A stretch of 23,881 bases of DNA, taken from positions 1 to 23,881 of the IMG/VR virus record IMGVR_UViG_3300044808_000042. One strand, 5' to 3'. Each line of letters begins with the position of its first letter. The first letter of the stretch is position 1. Shown one piece after another: positions 7,931 to 14,619 of this stretch. The notes below the pieces were generated by a model that was given only the letters and a program-made list of their open reading frames with translations, searched no databases and had not been told where the DNA came from. The DNA comes from a virus. A program made the translations under genes and the position numbers.

Positions 7931-9733
7931 CTACAGGCCCGACTGGGTCGGAGCGCGCTTCCACTCCGGCGCGGGCTTGGTCGCCTCGTCCGTGTGGTGG
8001 CGCAGCATCTGGACCGCGACGGCTCTGCCGATCACGCGGTCGTCGTGCGAGCCCTCCTGGGCTGCGGGCCGGCCGTCCTTGGCGTCGCGGACGAAGGTGA
8101 AGTACTCCTTGACCGCCTCGGCTCCGGGGTCTCCGAGCGAGTCCTCGCGGATCGCTCGGGCGAGCTCGTCGAGCATCGGCATCCGGGTCTCGGCCGATGT
8201 GACCCAGCCGAGGACCTCCGTCTGCTTGTTGGTCGCCGTGTTGATCTTGCGGTGGCGGAACAGGTTCGGGTAGTTCAGCTCGGTCGAGAGCACCCGGAGC
8301 ACCGTCTCGCCGGATGAGTGGTTCCGCTCCACGCCGATGAGCGCAGCGAAACGCCGGCGTCCCGGGCCCGGGCACGAGTACCAGTTGCCGAGTGCCCACA
8401 GCTCGTGGGCGAAGACCTCCGGTGCCATGCGTCCGTGGAGCTCCGCGACGACACGGGGGGGGACCTGGACCTTCTTGTCGCCCTTCTTGGTCCAGTAGGC
8501 GGTGCGGAGCACGGCTGCCGATGAGGCGTCACGACCCTGGCGATCGCCTTCGGGATCGGTGAAGTCCGAGTCCCTGCCGGCGACCTGTCGGCCGGTGGCC
8601 GTGTCGGCCCCGATCACGTAGTGGCCCTTTGGGTCGGGCCGCTCCCAGATCTTCAGCGACCCCCGCTCGGCTGCCCGGGGGGTGAATCCCTTGGCCTTGC
8701 CGGTCGCGGGGTTCTTCTGAACGATCAGATTCAGCCGCTCGAGGGGCTTGCGGACGAGCTTCTGAAGCTCGACCAGCCTCTCCTCGTCGAAGAAGCAGTT
8801 GCCGCTGACTAAGAACGCCTCGTCGGAAGTCGCGGGGAACTCCTGGCGGAACGCTCGCTCGTCGGCGGCGAACTGGTCACGGATCGTGCGCCGGCGCCAC
8901 GCGAGCTGCTCGGGTGTGAGCACCCAGCGGCCGCCTGCGAGCCATGCGCCCGCGGGGAAAGAGGTCTCGTCTCCGTCGAACTCGTCCCAGGGCAGGCCCT
9001 CATCCAGGGCCCTGCGCTCGAACGGGTCAGACGAGCCGCGAATCTCGGTTATCTCAGAATCGGTAAGGGGTACCCGGTATTCCTCGTGGATCCACCACGG
9101 CAGGAAGATCGCGATGTAGCCGGACTCGCCGGCCTTCGCGGCTTCCCAGAACGTGTGGAACCAGTTGCCGACGCCGTTGGCCGTCGACTCGATGAACACC
9201 TCGGAGCCTTCGGGCGGCACCGCCTGAAGCAGCGCCATCATCGTGTCGGCCGGGTGGTCCCAGAAGGCGACCTCCGAGGCGTGCAGACACTGGATCGTGA
9301 GCCCGCGTCCGGCGTCGGTGTCTTTCGCCGTGTCGACGATGACCTTCGAGTCGTGGTCGAAGGCCATGTGCTGCTTGCCACCGAAGCGCACCCCCGGCGT
9401 GATCTCCGCCGGGACGTTCAGCCGGAAGCGCTCGTAGATCGCGAACAGGGCCTCGGAACGCTTCTTGAGGTCGGCGATCACCATGGCGAGCACGCCGCGC
9501 CACAGGTGCGTCTTGCGGAAGAAGCGGGCCCCGACGTAGGTCGAGATCCCCTGCTGCCGGGCCTTGAGGACGATCGCCCTCACCCGGCCCGTCTCCTGCC
9601 GCTGCTTCACGACCTGGCGGTGGGCGATGGTCTGAGCGGTGTTGAACTGCAGCGGAACCGTCCGCGCGTCCTTGTCGCGGATGACGAGGCACGCCTCGGA
9701 GTAGGTAGGAAGCTCGCTGCGAAGCCGGCTCAG
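7931..9733 (-). CDS. terL: Terminase large subunit (packaging ATPase and nuclease); start uncertain
   Basis: The ATPase motifs are LKARQQGIST (deviant Walker A), CLHASEVAFW (Walker B with catalytic Glu) and VFIESTANGVGN (motif III). The C-terminal RNase H-like nuclease shows YVIGADTATG, a middle GVERNHSS and a final SHDDRVIGRAVA with acidic residues. The first standard start is GTG at 9610, but it would leave Walker A about 15 residues from the N-terminus. The same frame continues upstream without a stop and encodes LPTYSEACLVIRDKDAR and VPLQFNTAQTIAHRQ, a plausible adenine-binding Q motif. I therefore extend to CTG 9733, five bases after the small-subunit stop. A CTG start or an error in the sequence are both possible. 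Confidence 0.9.
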   Translation of the reverse strand: MSRLRSELPTYSEACLVIRDKDARTVPLQFNTAQTIAHRQVVKQRQETGRVRAIVLKARQQGISTYVGARFFRKTHLWRGVLAMVIADLKKRSEALFAIYERFRLNVPAEITPGVRFGGKQHMAFDHDSKVIVDTAKDTDAGRGLTIQCLHASEVAFWDHPADTMMALLQAVPPEGSEVFIESTANGVGNWFHTFWEAAKAGESGYIAIFLPWWIHEEYRVPLTDSEITEIRGSSDPFERRALDEGLPWDEFDGDETSFPAGAWLAGGRWVLTPEQLAWRRRTIRDQFAADERAFRQEFPATSDEAFLVSGNCFFDEERLVELQKLVRKPLERLNLIVQKNPATGKAKGFTPRAAERGSLKIWERPDPKGHYVIGADTATGRQVAGRDSDFTDPEGDRQGRDASSAAVLRTAYWTKKGDKKVQVPPRVVAELHGRMAPEVFAHELWALGNWYSCPGPGRRRFAALIGVERNHSSGETVLRVLSTELNYPNLFRHRKINTATNKQTEVLGWVTSAETRMPMLDELARAIREDSLGDPGAEAVKEYFTFVRDAKDGRPAAQEGSHDDRVIGRAVAVQMLRHHTDEATKPAPEWKRAPTQSGL

Positions 9734-9737
9734 CGTT

Positions 9738-10184
9738 TCAGTCCGAGCCGTTGGTTCCTTTCGCGTCGAGCTCGGCGATCGTCTGCTCGAGCGTCCCGGA
9801 TACTTCCAGGCGCTCGGCCGGGATGAACTCCTGGATCCTCTTCAGGATGGCCTCGGCAGCTGCTCGGCGGGTGGCGTTGTCAGCGGCCTCGAAGCCGTCG
9901 CCGGTCTTGGTGACGACGAGCTTCTGTGCGTCGAGCAGGTCGATCAGTCGGTTGACCGCAGGATCAGCAGCTGAACGGAGCCTTGAGAGCGCCAGCCTGA
10001 CGGTGTCGTCGACGAACTCGCGTTCCCACCGTTCCCGGATGTCGCGCAGGATCCCGCGGAACTCGCGGCCGGCGTCAGAGTCCAGGGTACGCCACTCGTA
10101 CAGCGTCGTGCGGCCGATCTCGGCGAGCTGCGCGGCGTCCTCGGTGGTCTTGCCCTCGACGAGAGCAGTCGCGGCAACGACCAT
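9738..10184 (-). CDS. terS: Putative terminase small subunit, HTH-containing
   Basis: From the ATG at 10184 this is a 148-residue protein. The N-terminus holds a helix-turn-helix of the phage small-terminase type (TTEDAAQLAEIGRTTLYEW, with 'AA..a.i.r.TlY.W' spacing). Long helices and an acidic C-terminus follow. Small terminase subunits bind DNA at the packaging site and hand it to the large subunit encoded next. The frame is open further upstream to an ATG at 10334, but that stretch overlaps the preceding gene and is low-complexity and basic, so I prefer 10184. No strong Shine-Dalgarno precedes it. Confidence 0.7.
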   Translation of the reverse strand: MVVAATALVEGKTTEDAAQLAEIGRTTLYEWRTLDSDAGREFRGILRDIRERWEREFVDDTVRLALSRLRSAADPAVNRLIDLLDAQKLVVTKTGDGFEAADNATRRAAAEAILKRIQEFIPAERLEVSGTLEQTIAELDAKGTNGSD

Positions 10185-10200
10185 GGACGAGCGCTGGGCG

Positions 10201-10569
10201 TCAGCGTGTTTCCGTCTCGGAGTCGCCCCCGAGGTAGACCTGGTCGAGCTCCGTTTGGGAGACCCGGACCGCTTCCCCTGATGCTCTGTCACGTCTCCAC
10301 AGCTCCCCTCGGGTATCCCGCTGGGCGGGGCCAAGGCCTTTGGTCGCCTCGAGCATCTGTTGCTCGCGCGTTGCTGCGTCTGCTCCGAAGGCTTCCTTCA
10401 GTGGCTCGTCGTCGAAGTAGGTGCCCGCCTGCGCCTGGCTGGCGAGCTTGTTCGGGAGCGCCCGGGGGTCGATACGGACCGTGCCCATGCGCTCTCGGAA
10501 CGTCATCCCGCAGCGGATCCCAAGGTGTGCGGATCCACAGTCAGGGCAGTCGTGTAGCTCGGCGGTCAC
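10201..10569 (-). CDS. Zinc-ribbon phage protein, function unknown
   Basis: This encodes 122 residues from the GTG at 10569, which overlaps the stop of the preceding gene (GTGA). The N-terminus is CPDCGSAHLGIRCGMTFRER followed by MGTVRIDPRALP. The C-x2-C plus a further Cys-Gly suggest a zinc-binding knuckle. The rest is helical and polar and ends QTELDQVYLGGDSETETR. CGMTFRER-type proteins are common beside phage packaging genes without known function. The upstream neighbour carries a related motif. An ATG-like start further upstream reads through that neighbour in the wrong frame and is rejected. Confidence 0.75.
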   Translation of the reverse strand: MTAELHDCPDCGSAHLGIRCGMTFRERMGTVRIDPRALPNKLASQAQAGTYFDDEPLKEAFGADAATREQQMLEATKGLGPAQRDTRGELWRRDRASGEAVRVSQTELDQVYLGGDSETETR

Positions 10570-10736
10570 CGCCGCGTCTTCCCCCTGGTCGGTGTGGCCT
10601 TGGGGTCGATGCCGACGCCGAGCACCTTCTCCCGGAAGCTCAGGCCGCAGGTGCAGGCCTGCCACAGGTGGCCGCAGTCGACACACCTCGTGGACTTCCT
10701 GGAATTCCTGGAATTCCTGGAACGCGTCTCGGTCAC
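10566..10736 (-). CDS. Very small zinc-ribbon protein, paralogue of its neighbour
   Basis: This encodes 56 residues from the GTG at 10736, which overlaps the holin-like stop (GTGA). Its own TGA overlaps the next GTG in the same way. After a repetitive SRNSRNSRK N-terminus it reads RCVDCGHLWQACTCGLSFRE followed by KVLGVGIDPKATP. The four Cys can bind zinc. The order C-x2-CG, a further Cys pair, G-x-(S/T)-FRE and I-D-P matches the next protein (CGMTFRER, VRIDPRA), so the two look like an ancient tandem duplication. The gene is short and starts with GTG, so length filters would miss it. Function unknown. Confidence 0.7.
   Translation of the reverse strand: MTETRSRNSRNSRKSTRCVDCGHLWQACTCGLSFREKVLGVGIDPKATPTRGKTRR
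10696..10722. repeat. Three tandem 9-bp units (TTCCTGGAA) in a coding region
   Basis: TTCCTGGAA occurs three times head to tail. Each unit is an interrupted palindrome (TTCC-N-GGAA). The array lies in the 5' part of the small zinc-ribbon gene and encodes the SRN-SRN-SRK repeat on the minus strand. Copy number could change by slippage without shifting frame. Confidence 0.85.
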
Positions 10737-10975
10737 TTCGAGCGTGCCGCCGGGCGCACCGTGGCCTCGTACAGCCCCACGGCGGCGAGCGCCATGCCGA
10801 GACCCGCCAGCGTGGCGATGCGCCAGTCGGGAGAGACGTAGGTGAACGCCGCAGCGAGAGACAGGCCGAGCGCCAGGATCGGGGCCCGCTTGGAGGGGAA
10901 CCCCTGGCCCTTGGCGAGCTCGATCAGGCCGGTCACGATCGGGAACAGGGCGAACCCTGCGTAGCTGAGATCCAT
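10733..10975 (-). CDS. Putative holin, two-helix small membrane protein
   Basis: This encodes 80 residues. There are two predicted membrane helices: about residues 4-21 (SYAGFALFPIVTGLIELA) and 31-47 (APILALGLSLAAAFTYV), with a third, weaker one at about 54-70 (ATLAGLGMALAAVGLYE). The tail is short and basic (RPAARSK). Size and topology fit phage holins, which permeabilise the inner membrane at lysis. The gene sits in the late operon. It shares TGATG with the upstream gene and its stop overlaps the next GTG. A lysin is not adjacent; the only one seen lies at 22592 on the other strand. Holin is inferred from topology and context. Confidence 0.6.
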   Translation of the reverse strand: MDLSYAGFALFPIVTGLIELAKGQGFPSKRAPILALGLSLAAAFTYVSPDWRIATLAGLGMALAAVGLYEATVRPAARSK

Positions 10976-11232
10976 CAGGTCTTCCCCTTGTCGAGAACCT
11001 CGACGCCCGTGAGCGTCGGCAGGTGGTTGGTGGAGGCGAGCATGCCCTCGGCGCGACGTTCGTCCACGTCGTGCTGCTCGAACGGAAGCATCTGGCAGCG
11101 GAACCAGACCGAGACGACCTTGCCGTCGCGGACCTCGACGTCGAGGTGACCCGTGGCGTGGATCGTGCCGCCGTTGCCGTAGTAGCGGCTCGGGGCGGCG
11201 AGCTTCTGCTTCTTCTGCCAGAGGTTCTTCAG
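10975..11232 (-). CDS. Conserved phage protein, apparent CTG start
   Basis: This encodes 85 residues. The start I infer is CTG at 11232: AGGAGG lies six bases upstream, and CTGA overlaps the upstream stop in the same way that ATGA and GTGA do at other junctions here. No ATG, GTG or TTG occurs in the first half of the protein. The protein begins KNLWQKKQKLAAPSRYYG and continues with HATGHLDVEVRDGKVVSVWF and RCQMLPFEQ. That core is found in small phage proteins of unknown function. It lies between an unknown gene and the holin-like gene in the late operon. Confidence 0.7.
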   Translation of the reverse strand: MKNLWQKKQKLAAPSRYYGNGGTIHATGHLDVEVRDGKVVSVWFRCQMLPFEQHDVDERRAEGMLASTNHLPTLTGVEVLDKGKT

Positions 11233-11495
11233 GTCGTCCCTCCTACCTCCGACGCATGGACCGCGTCGGTCCAGTCGGGGTCCTCGTTTCGGTGGGCCAC
11301 GGCGATGAGATCGGTGACCATCACCCATGCGCGCCTGAGCGCCTGGTAGTGGCTCTTGTGGTCGCGCAGCTGGTTGGTGCGGAGGAGAGCGAACACCGCG
11401 GCCTCTGCCAAACTGACGGCCTCGAGGCTGAGCAGGACGGGCTCGGCTGGCAGCGGCAGCTGGGCCACCAGGCAGTCCTCGTCTTGGGTTTGCAT
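11229..11495 (-). CDS. Small helical protein, function unknown
   Basis: This encodes 88 residues from the ATG at 11495, or one residue more from the adjacent GTG at 11498; both overlap the int1 stop (GTGATG). It is Leu/Ala-rich and helical (VLLSLEAVSLAEAAVFALLR), then basic (DHKSHYQALRRAWVMVTDLI), with an acidic end. Hydrophobic stretches are too interrupted for clear membrane helices. No motif is recognised. Coupling to int1 upstream and to the CTG-start gene downstream supports that it is real. Confidence 0.65.
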   Translation of the reverse strand: MQTQDEDCLVAQLPLPAEPVLLSLEAVSLAEAAVFALLRTNQLRDHKSHYQALRRAWVMVTDLIAVAHRNEDPDWTDAVHASEVGGTT

Positions 11496-12304
11496 CACGC
11501 GGTCCTCCGCCGGTCCAGACCCTCGCGGATCCGGGAGACGTCGTTGTTGAAGTAGATGCGGGTCGTCGCCGGCGAGGCGTGGCCCAAAAGGTCCTGGATC
11601 ACCGTCACGTCCGCGCCTGCCTTCGCCATCTCGGTGGCGATCGTGTGGCGCAGCTGGTGGGGAGTGAAGCCAGCGCGGCGGAAGTGGCGCTCGATCGTGC
11701 GGGCTGAGGCTGGCATCCGCCCATCGAGCGCCTCGAGCGAGGCCCGGGCGAGATCCGTGAGCGGGATCAGGCGCTCCTTGCGGCCCTTACCGAGCACGAT
11801 GAGCTCGGTGGGCACGGGCAACGGGACGTCGAGCGAGCACGCCTCGGAGATCCGCAGGCCCGTCTCTGCAAGGAACAGGGCCGCAGCCTTGAAAGCGGGC
11901 TCGAGCTTTTGAAGCTTCCGAGCGAGCTCGGCCACCGGTCGCGGAAGCGTGCGGCGCACCTTGGGACGGTCGAGCTTGGTGGTCGGATCGTCCTCGCGCT
12001 GGTCGGAGCGCACGAGCCACCCGTAGAACGAGCGGAGCGCGGCAAGCCGGCCCGTCTGCGTGGACGGAGACCCGGGCCTGTGCTGCATGAACGCTCGCAG
12101 GGCGGGCGCTTTCAGCTGGCTGATGGGCTCGGCGGCGAAGGCCTCGAGCCGGTGCAGCGTCGCCCGGTATTTGCGGAGCGTGCCGGGGGACAGGCCGCGT
12201 TCGATCGCGGCCCAGGCGAACCAGTCGGGGATCAAAGAGGGGGAGGAGGCGACGCGCGTCGTCTGTGCGGTGCCCGCTGGGGGCACACTCCTCCCTATCT
12301 CCAT
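11495..12304 (-). CDS. Tyrosine recombinase (integrase-type), copy 1
   Basis: This encodes 269 residues with a complete catalytic set: Arg151 in ETGLRISEA, Lys173 in LGKGRKER, His216 and Arg219 in TPHQLRHTIATE, His242 in LLGHASPATT and nucleophile Tyr251 in TRIYF. The N-terminal part (about 25-105) is a SAM-like core-binding domain (LSPGTLRKYRATLHRLEAF). Length is at the short end for phage integrases and close to XerC/XerD-like enzymes; there is no separate arm-binding domain. Unlike int2, it lies inside the late operon, overlapping small genes on both sides. It may integrate the phage, resolve multimers or act on another site; sequence alone cannot decide. Confidence 0.9.
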   Translation of the reverse strand: MEIGRSVPPAGTAQTTRVASSPSLIPDWFAWAAIERGLSPGTLRKYRATLHRLEAFAAEPISQLKAPALRAFMQHRPGSPSTQTGRLAALRSFYGWLVRSDQREDDPTTKLDRPKVRRTLPRPVAELARKLQKLEPAFKAAALFLAETGLRISEACSLDVPLPVPTELIVLGKGRKERLIPLTDLARASLEALDGRMPASARTIERHFRRAGFTPHQLRHTIATEMAKAGADVTVIQDLLGHASPATTRIYFNNDVSRIREGLDRRRTA

Positions 12305-12555
12305 TGTCCCAGGCGTGTCAATGGCTGACGCGCCAGGGCCCGGAAGATGACGCCCTCGTCGATTGCCAGTGCCCGCAGGATCTTCACGATCTCCCGCTTC
12401 TCATCGGTCAGAACCTGGTCGGGGGTGAGCGAACGCTGGTCGTACGTCGCCTCGTACAGGCCCCGGCGCTTCTTCGTGTGGTAGTAGCAGAACAGCTCGG
12501 GGTCGGTTGCCCACTGGAAGCAGCCGCCGGGCTCGATGCAGCGTCTCAGCCCCAC
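12295..12555 (-). CDS. Small protein with Cys/His zinc-like motif
   Basis: This encodes 86 residues from the GTG at 12555, which has GAGG seven bases upstream. The N-terminus contains RCIEPGGCFQWATDPELFCY followed by YH, giving C-x5-C-x10-C-x2-H, a probable zinc site. A basic helix (KKRRGLYEATYDQR) and a charged helical segment (TDEKREIVKILRALAIDEGV) follow. It may bind nucleic acid. Its end overlaps the int1 start by 10 bases and its start overlaps the preceding gene by 10 bases. A longer upstream reading runs through other genes in the wrong frame and is rejected. Confidence 0.65.
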   Translation of the reverse strand: MGLRRCIEPGGCFQWATDPELFCYYHTKKRRGLYEATYDQRSLTPDQVLTDEKREIVKILRALAIDEGVIFRALARQPLTRLGQWR

Positions 12556-12725
12556 CGTCGCACCTCGAGCCCAAAGCCCGCGTCCCACGCGCGCTGCAGG
12601 ATCTCCCCCAGCCTCCACTCGAGCAGGTCGCCGGGGATGATCCAGTCGGGGTAGCGGGAGGTCAGAGGGAGCCGCCTGTCCGAGCGTGAGGACAGGAACA
12701 CGTGCCACAGCACCAAGGGGGTCAC
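12546..12725 (-). CDS. Very small protein, function unknown
   Basis: This encodes 59 residues from the GTG at 12725, overlapping the upstream stop (GTGA). It reads LVLWHVFLSSRSDRRLPLTS, then PDWIIPGDLLEWRLGEILQR. It has many Trp and Leu and no recognised motif. The size and coupled start and end fit the pattern of this operon. Longer readings start inside the upstream gene in another frame. Confidence 0.55.
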   Translation of the reverse strand: MTPLVLWHVFLSSRSDRRLPLTSRYPDWIIPGDLLEWRLGEILQRAWDAGFGLEVRRWG

Positions 12726-13111
12726 CGGACCGCCTCGTAGGCCGCCTCGGGATCCCCACCGGACAGGTACGCGGCCATCCACGCCTGGCCCTTCTCGGCC
12801 AGCCTGACGACGTTGCGCCGGCGCATGATCTTGGCGATCGCGTCGAACTTCAGACCCCAGGCGCGGAGGTAGATAACCGCCGCGGCCTCGAAGTCCCGGT
12901 TCTCGAGCCCGGCCACCGCTCGCTCGAGGTCGATCACGGTGCAGAACTCCTCGTCGTCGATGCGTCCGGTCTTCTCGAAGTGGGCACGCACGCTGAGCCA
13001 CCCAGGCGTGGGCACGGACCGGTGCAGCACCTCAGACCACACCTCGCCGTTGACGAGTGCGTCGATGAGCTCCTCCGCGTAGCCCTCCTCGTCATCCAGC
13101 GGTTGGGGCAC
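12722..13111 (-). CDS. Putative DNA-binding regulator, sigma/RinA-like helical protein
   Basis: This encodes 129 residues from the GTG at 13111, with AAGGG eight bases upstream and a 20-base overlap with the preceding gene. It begins acidic (DDEEGYAEELIDALVNGE) and the second half holds NRDFEAAAVIYLRAWGLKFD followed by AIAKIMRRRNVVRLAEKG, which could be a helix-turn-helix with a basic recognition helix. Small late-gene activators of the RinA/ArpU type have this size and lie upstream of packaging genes, so a late regulator is possible. The similarity is weak. Confidence 0.5.
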   Translation of the reverse strand: MPQPLDDEEGYAEELIDALVNGEVWSEVLHRSVPTPGWLSVRAHFEKTGRIDDEEFCTVIDLERAVAGLENRDFEAAAVIYLRAWGLKFDAIAKIMRRRNVVRLAEKGQAWMAAYLSGGDPEAAYEAVR

Positions 13112-13529
13112 CTGGGAGACCCTTGTCGGGGTGAGCTGATCGCGCGGATGCGATGTCCCGCACGTTGTCGGGGACCTGGAGGTCCTTGCTGGCGACCTCG
13201 AGCGGGCTGGGCTCGGCCATCGGCAGTCCGGCGTCGAAAATCGCCTGCAGGACCTCCAGCTGCTTCTTCGCCTTGGCGACGTTGTCGGCGTGCTGGCGCG
13301 GGTGGCCTTCCACCCCGGCCACTCCCGCCTTGGAGAGCGCGTAGCCGAGCTTCGTCTGGGCGTAGGCCGCGCGCGCCTGCTCGAGAGTGCCGAGCAGCAT
13401 CTGGCGCTCGAGCTGCTCCTGGGGGTCGGTCTCCTCAGGTGCCTGCTCGGCTGCTTGGCGATCGAGCTCAGCCGCTGCTGCGGCCTCGATCGCCTGGAGC
13501 TTTGGATCGTTCGTGATTGGGTCGTTCAT
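13092..13529 (-). CDS. Coiled-coil protein, function unknown
   Basis: This encodes 145 residues, Ala/Gln/Glu-rich helix throughout (AIEAAAAAELDRQAAEQAPE, then LERQMLLGTLEQARAAYAQ). A middle segment reads HADNVAKAKKQLEVLQAIFD and the tail is less ordered. No catalytic motif is seen. The ATG at 13529 has AGGAGGAGG 6-7 bases upstream, the strongest Shine-Dalgarno in the late region, and the gene follows a terminator-like hairpin. It is thus a candidate first cistron of the late operon. Confidence 0.65.
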   Translation of the reverse strand: MNDPITNDPKLQAIEAAAAAELDRQAAEQAPEETDPQEQLERQMLLGTLEQARAAYAQTKLGYALSKAGVAGVEGHPRQHADNVAKAKKQLEVLQAIFDAGLPMAEPSPLEVASKDLQVPDNVRDIASARSAHPDKGLPGAPTAG

Positions 13530-13552
13530 CTGGCCTCCTCCTGGAAATGGAA

Positions 13553-13581
13553 GAGGGGACCGCCGGTCTGGCGATCCCCTC
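13553..13581 (-). terminator. Terminator-like hairpin before the late operon
   Basis: GAGGGGA (13553-13559) pairs with TCCCCTC (13575-13581). Inside, CGCC and GGCG pair around the loop GGTCT, separated from the outer stem by one C:A mismatch. On the minus strand it is followed by TTCCATTTCC, a partial U-tract. It lies in the 92-base gap between the accessory genes (13.6-14.6 kb) and the late genes, so it may end the upstream transcript. It is only about 24 bases before the ATG at 13529 and could also fold in that leader. Confidence 0.6.
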
Positions 13582-13621
13582 GGGTGTCGAGTAGGAACAG
13601 GTACCTCGATACTTGGCTACT

Positions 13622-13906
13622 TCATGCGGCCCCCTCGTCCTTCGCGAGCTCCGCGATATCGTCGCGGCGACGGAGGACCTCCGTGAAGTGGATGACCTCG
13701 GCTTCGGTGATGGGGGTGGAGACGCGGACGCCGACGGAGCTCAGCAGCTTCACGATCTTCGAGTCCGCGGGCTTGCGGACGAGCTCTTCACAGGCGGGGC
13801 AGACGAACGTGTAGGTGTTCTCCTCGGCGGCCAGGTGGAGCTCGAGGGAGGTGGCAGCCAGCTCGACCTCACCGCAACGCGGGCAGTTGGTCCTGATTTG
13901 GGTCAC
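13622..13906 (-). CDS. Zinc-ribbon protein, putative regulator
   Basis: This encodes 94 residues from the GTG at 13906, overlapping the upstream stop (GTGA). NCPRCGEVEL near the N-terminus and FVCPACEELV about 25 residues later form a classic two-knuckle zinc ribbon (C-x2-C, C-x2-C). A helical part (ADSKIVKLLSSVGVRVSTPI, then EAEVIHFTEVLRRRDDIAEL) follows and resembles DNA-binding or protein-binding helices. Small zinc-ribbon proteins of this kind are frequent in actinobacteria and their phages. No function is assigned. A longer upstream reading in this frame crosses the neighbouring gene and is rejected. Confidence 0.7.
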   Translation of the reverse strand: MTQIRTNCPRCGEVELAATSLELHLAAEENTYTFVCPACEELVRKPADSKIVKLLSSVGVRVSTPITEAEVIHFTEVLRRRDDIAELAKDEGAA

Positions 13907-14067
13907 GCGGCCCCCCGAAGCGCCACGTCGAGTTCTTTGTCGGTGGTCCTGGTCTCGGTGTGAGTGACCTTGCCGCCGTGGGCGTGGATGGTGAGCGAGC
14001 CGAACGAGATCGCGTACAGCTCCACGATCGACTGCAGCAGCTGGCGCTTCGTCGGTGCTCCCTCCAA
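13903..14067 (-). CDS. Small protein with apparent TTG start
   Basis: This encodes 54 residues from the TTG at 14067, with GGGGGG a few bases upstream and no other standard start before the in-frame stop further up. It reads EGAPTKRQLLQSIVELYAIS, then FGSLTIHAHGGKV and ends in a charged segment. The last four bases overlap the start of the zinc-ribbon gene (GTGA), the same coupling as elsewhere here, which is the main support. No family is recognised. Confidence 0.5.
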   Translation of the reverse strand: MEGAPTKRQLLQSIVELYAISFGSLTIHAHGGKVTHTETRTTDKELDVALRGAA

Positions 14068-14162
14068 GCGATCCCCCCAGAAATGCGGAAAGGCGCCGAG
14101 CCACGTGGGCCCGACGCCTCAGGTTGTTCCTGCCAGCGCTGGTGCGAAAGCGAGTATGGACC

Positions 14163-14378
14163 TCAGGTCGAGGGTTTGTCTACCCCTGGAGGCGAAGATG
14201 ACCCAGACGGGCTAGTCCGCTCGTGCTGGGTCAGCATGGTTCTGGTGATCCGCACGTGGTGGGCGCGGCCGTCCGCCACCGTGATCTCCACCGTCCCGTA
14301 GCTCAGGCCCAGGTTGCCCAGGGCCTGCTCGAGGAGTCGGGTCGTCTCGGGGTCGATCCACTCTTGGCCGTCGGCCAT
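14163..14378 (-). CDS. Small acidic protein, function unknown
   Basis: This encodes 71 residues from the ATG at 14378; an in-frame ATG at 14399 would add seven. The sequence starts ADGQEWIDPETTRLLEQALG, continues with a strand-rich YGTVEITVADGRAHHVRITR and ends in a Ser/Pro-rich tail. No Shine-Dalgarno is clear. The upstream ORF in this frame up to 14606 is Pro-rich and looks non-coding. A 96-base gap without any gene follows before 14067. Confidence 0.5.
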   Translation of the reverse strand: MADGQEWIDPETTRLLEQALGNLGLSYGTVEITVADGRAHHVRITRTMLTQHERTSPSGSSSPPGVDKPST

Positions 14379-14385
14379 GGCGTCT

Positions 14386-14619
14386 TCAGGATGCCTCATG
14401 GGTGGAGGAGAGAAGGACCAGATCCAGAAGCGCCCGGCGGAGCGAGGCGCGTGAGGGATGGGGGCCGAGGGCGCGGAGGGCGAAAGACAGGGCCTCGACG
14501 CGTTCTGAATGGGAGGACCCGCCGAGGGCGCAGCAGGTGTAGGCGGGCTGGGGTGCCCCGCCTCGGACCAGGCGAAGGGGTGGTGCCCTCTCCTCCACGG
14601 CGCCATTGTCGCAGGTCAC
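14386..14619 (-). CDS. Small protein, likely first gene of the accessory cluster
   Basis: This encodes 77 residues from the GTG at 14619; a TTG at 14637 or a GTG at 14592 are alternatives. The second half is a convincing amphipathic helix region (HSERVEALSFALRALGPHPS, then RASLRRALLDLVLLSSTHEA), with strong G/C at third codon positions. Two adjacent Cys precede it. No Shine-Dalgarno is seen, so the message may be leaderless. The stop is eight bases before the next start. No family is recognised. Confidence 0.45.
   Translation of the reverse strand: MTCDNGAVEERAPPLRLVRGGAPQPAYTCCALGGSSHSERVEALSFALRALGPHPSRASLRRALLDLVLLSSTHEAS

Noticed and set aside
6333-8399. Minus-strand open frame of 688 codons across the portal and terminase genes
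   Set aside because: It is out of frame with both recognised proteins and consists of Arg/Pro/Gly-rich text; it spans their gene boundary.
9738-10334. Longer small-terminase reading from ATG 10334
   Set aside because: The extra 50 residues are Ser/Arg/Pro-rich and overlap the zinc-ribbon gene, whose own frame looks better; the shorter start at 10184 was chosen.
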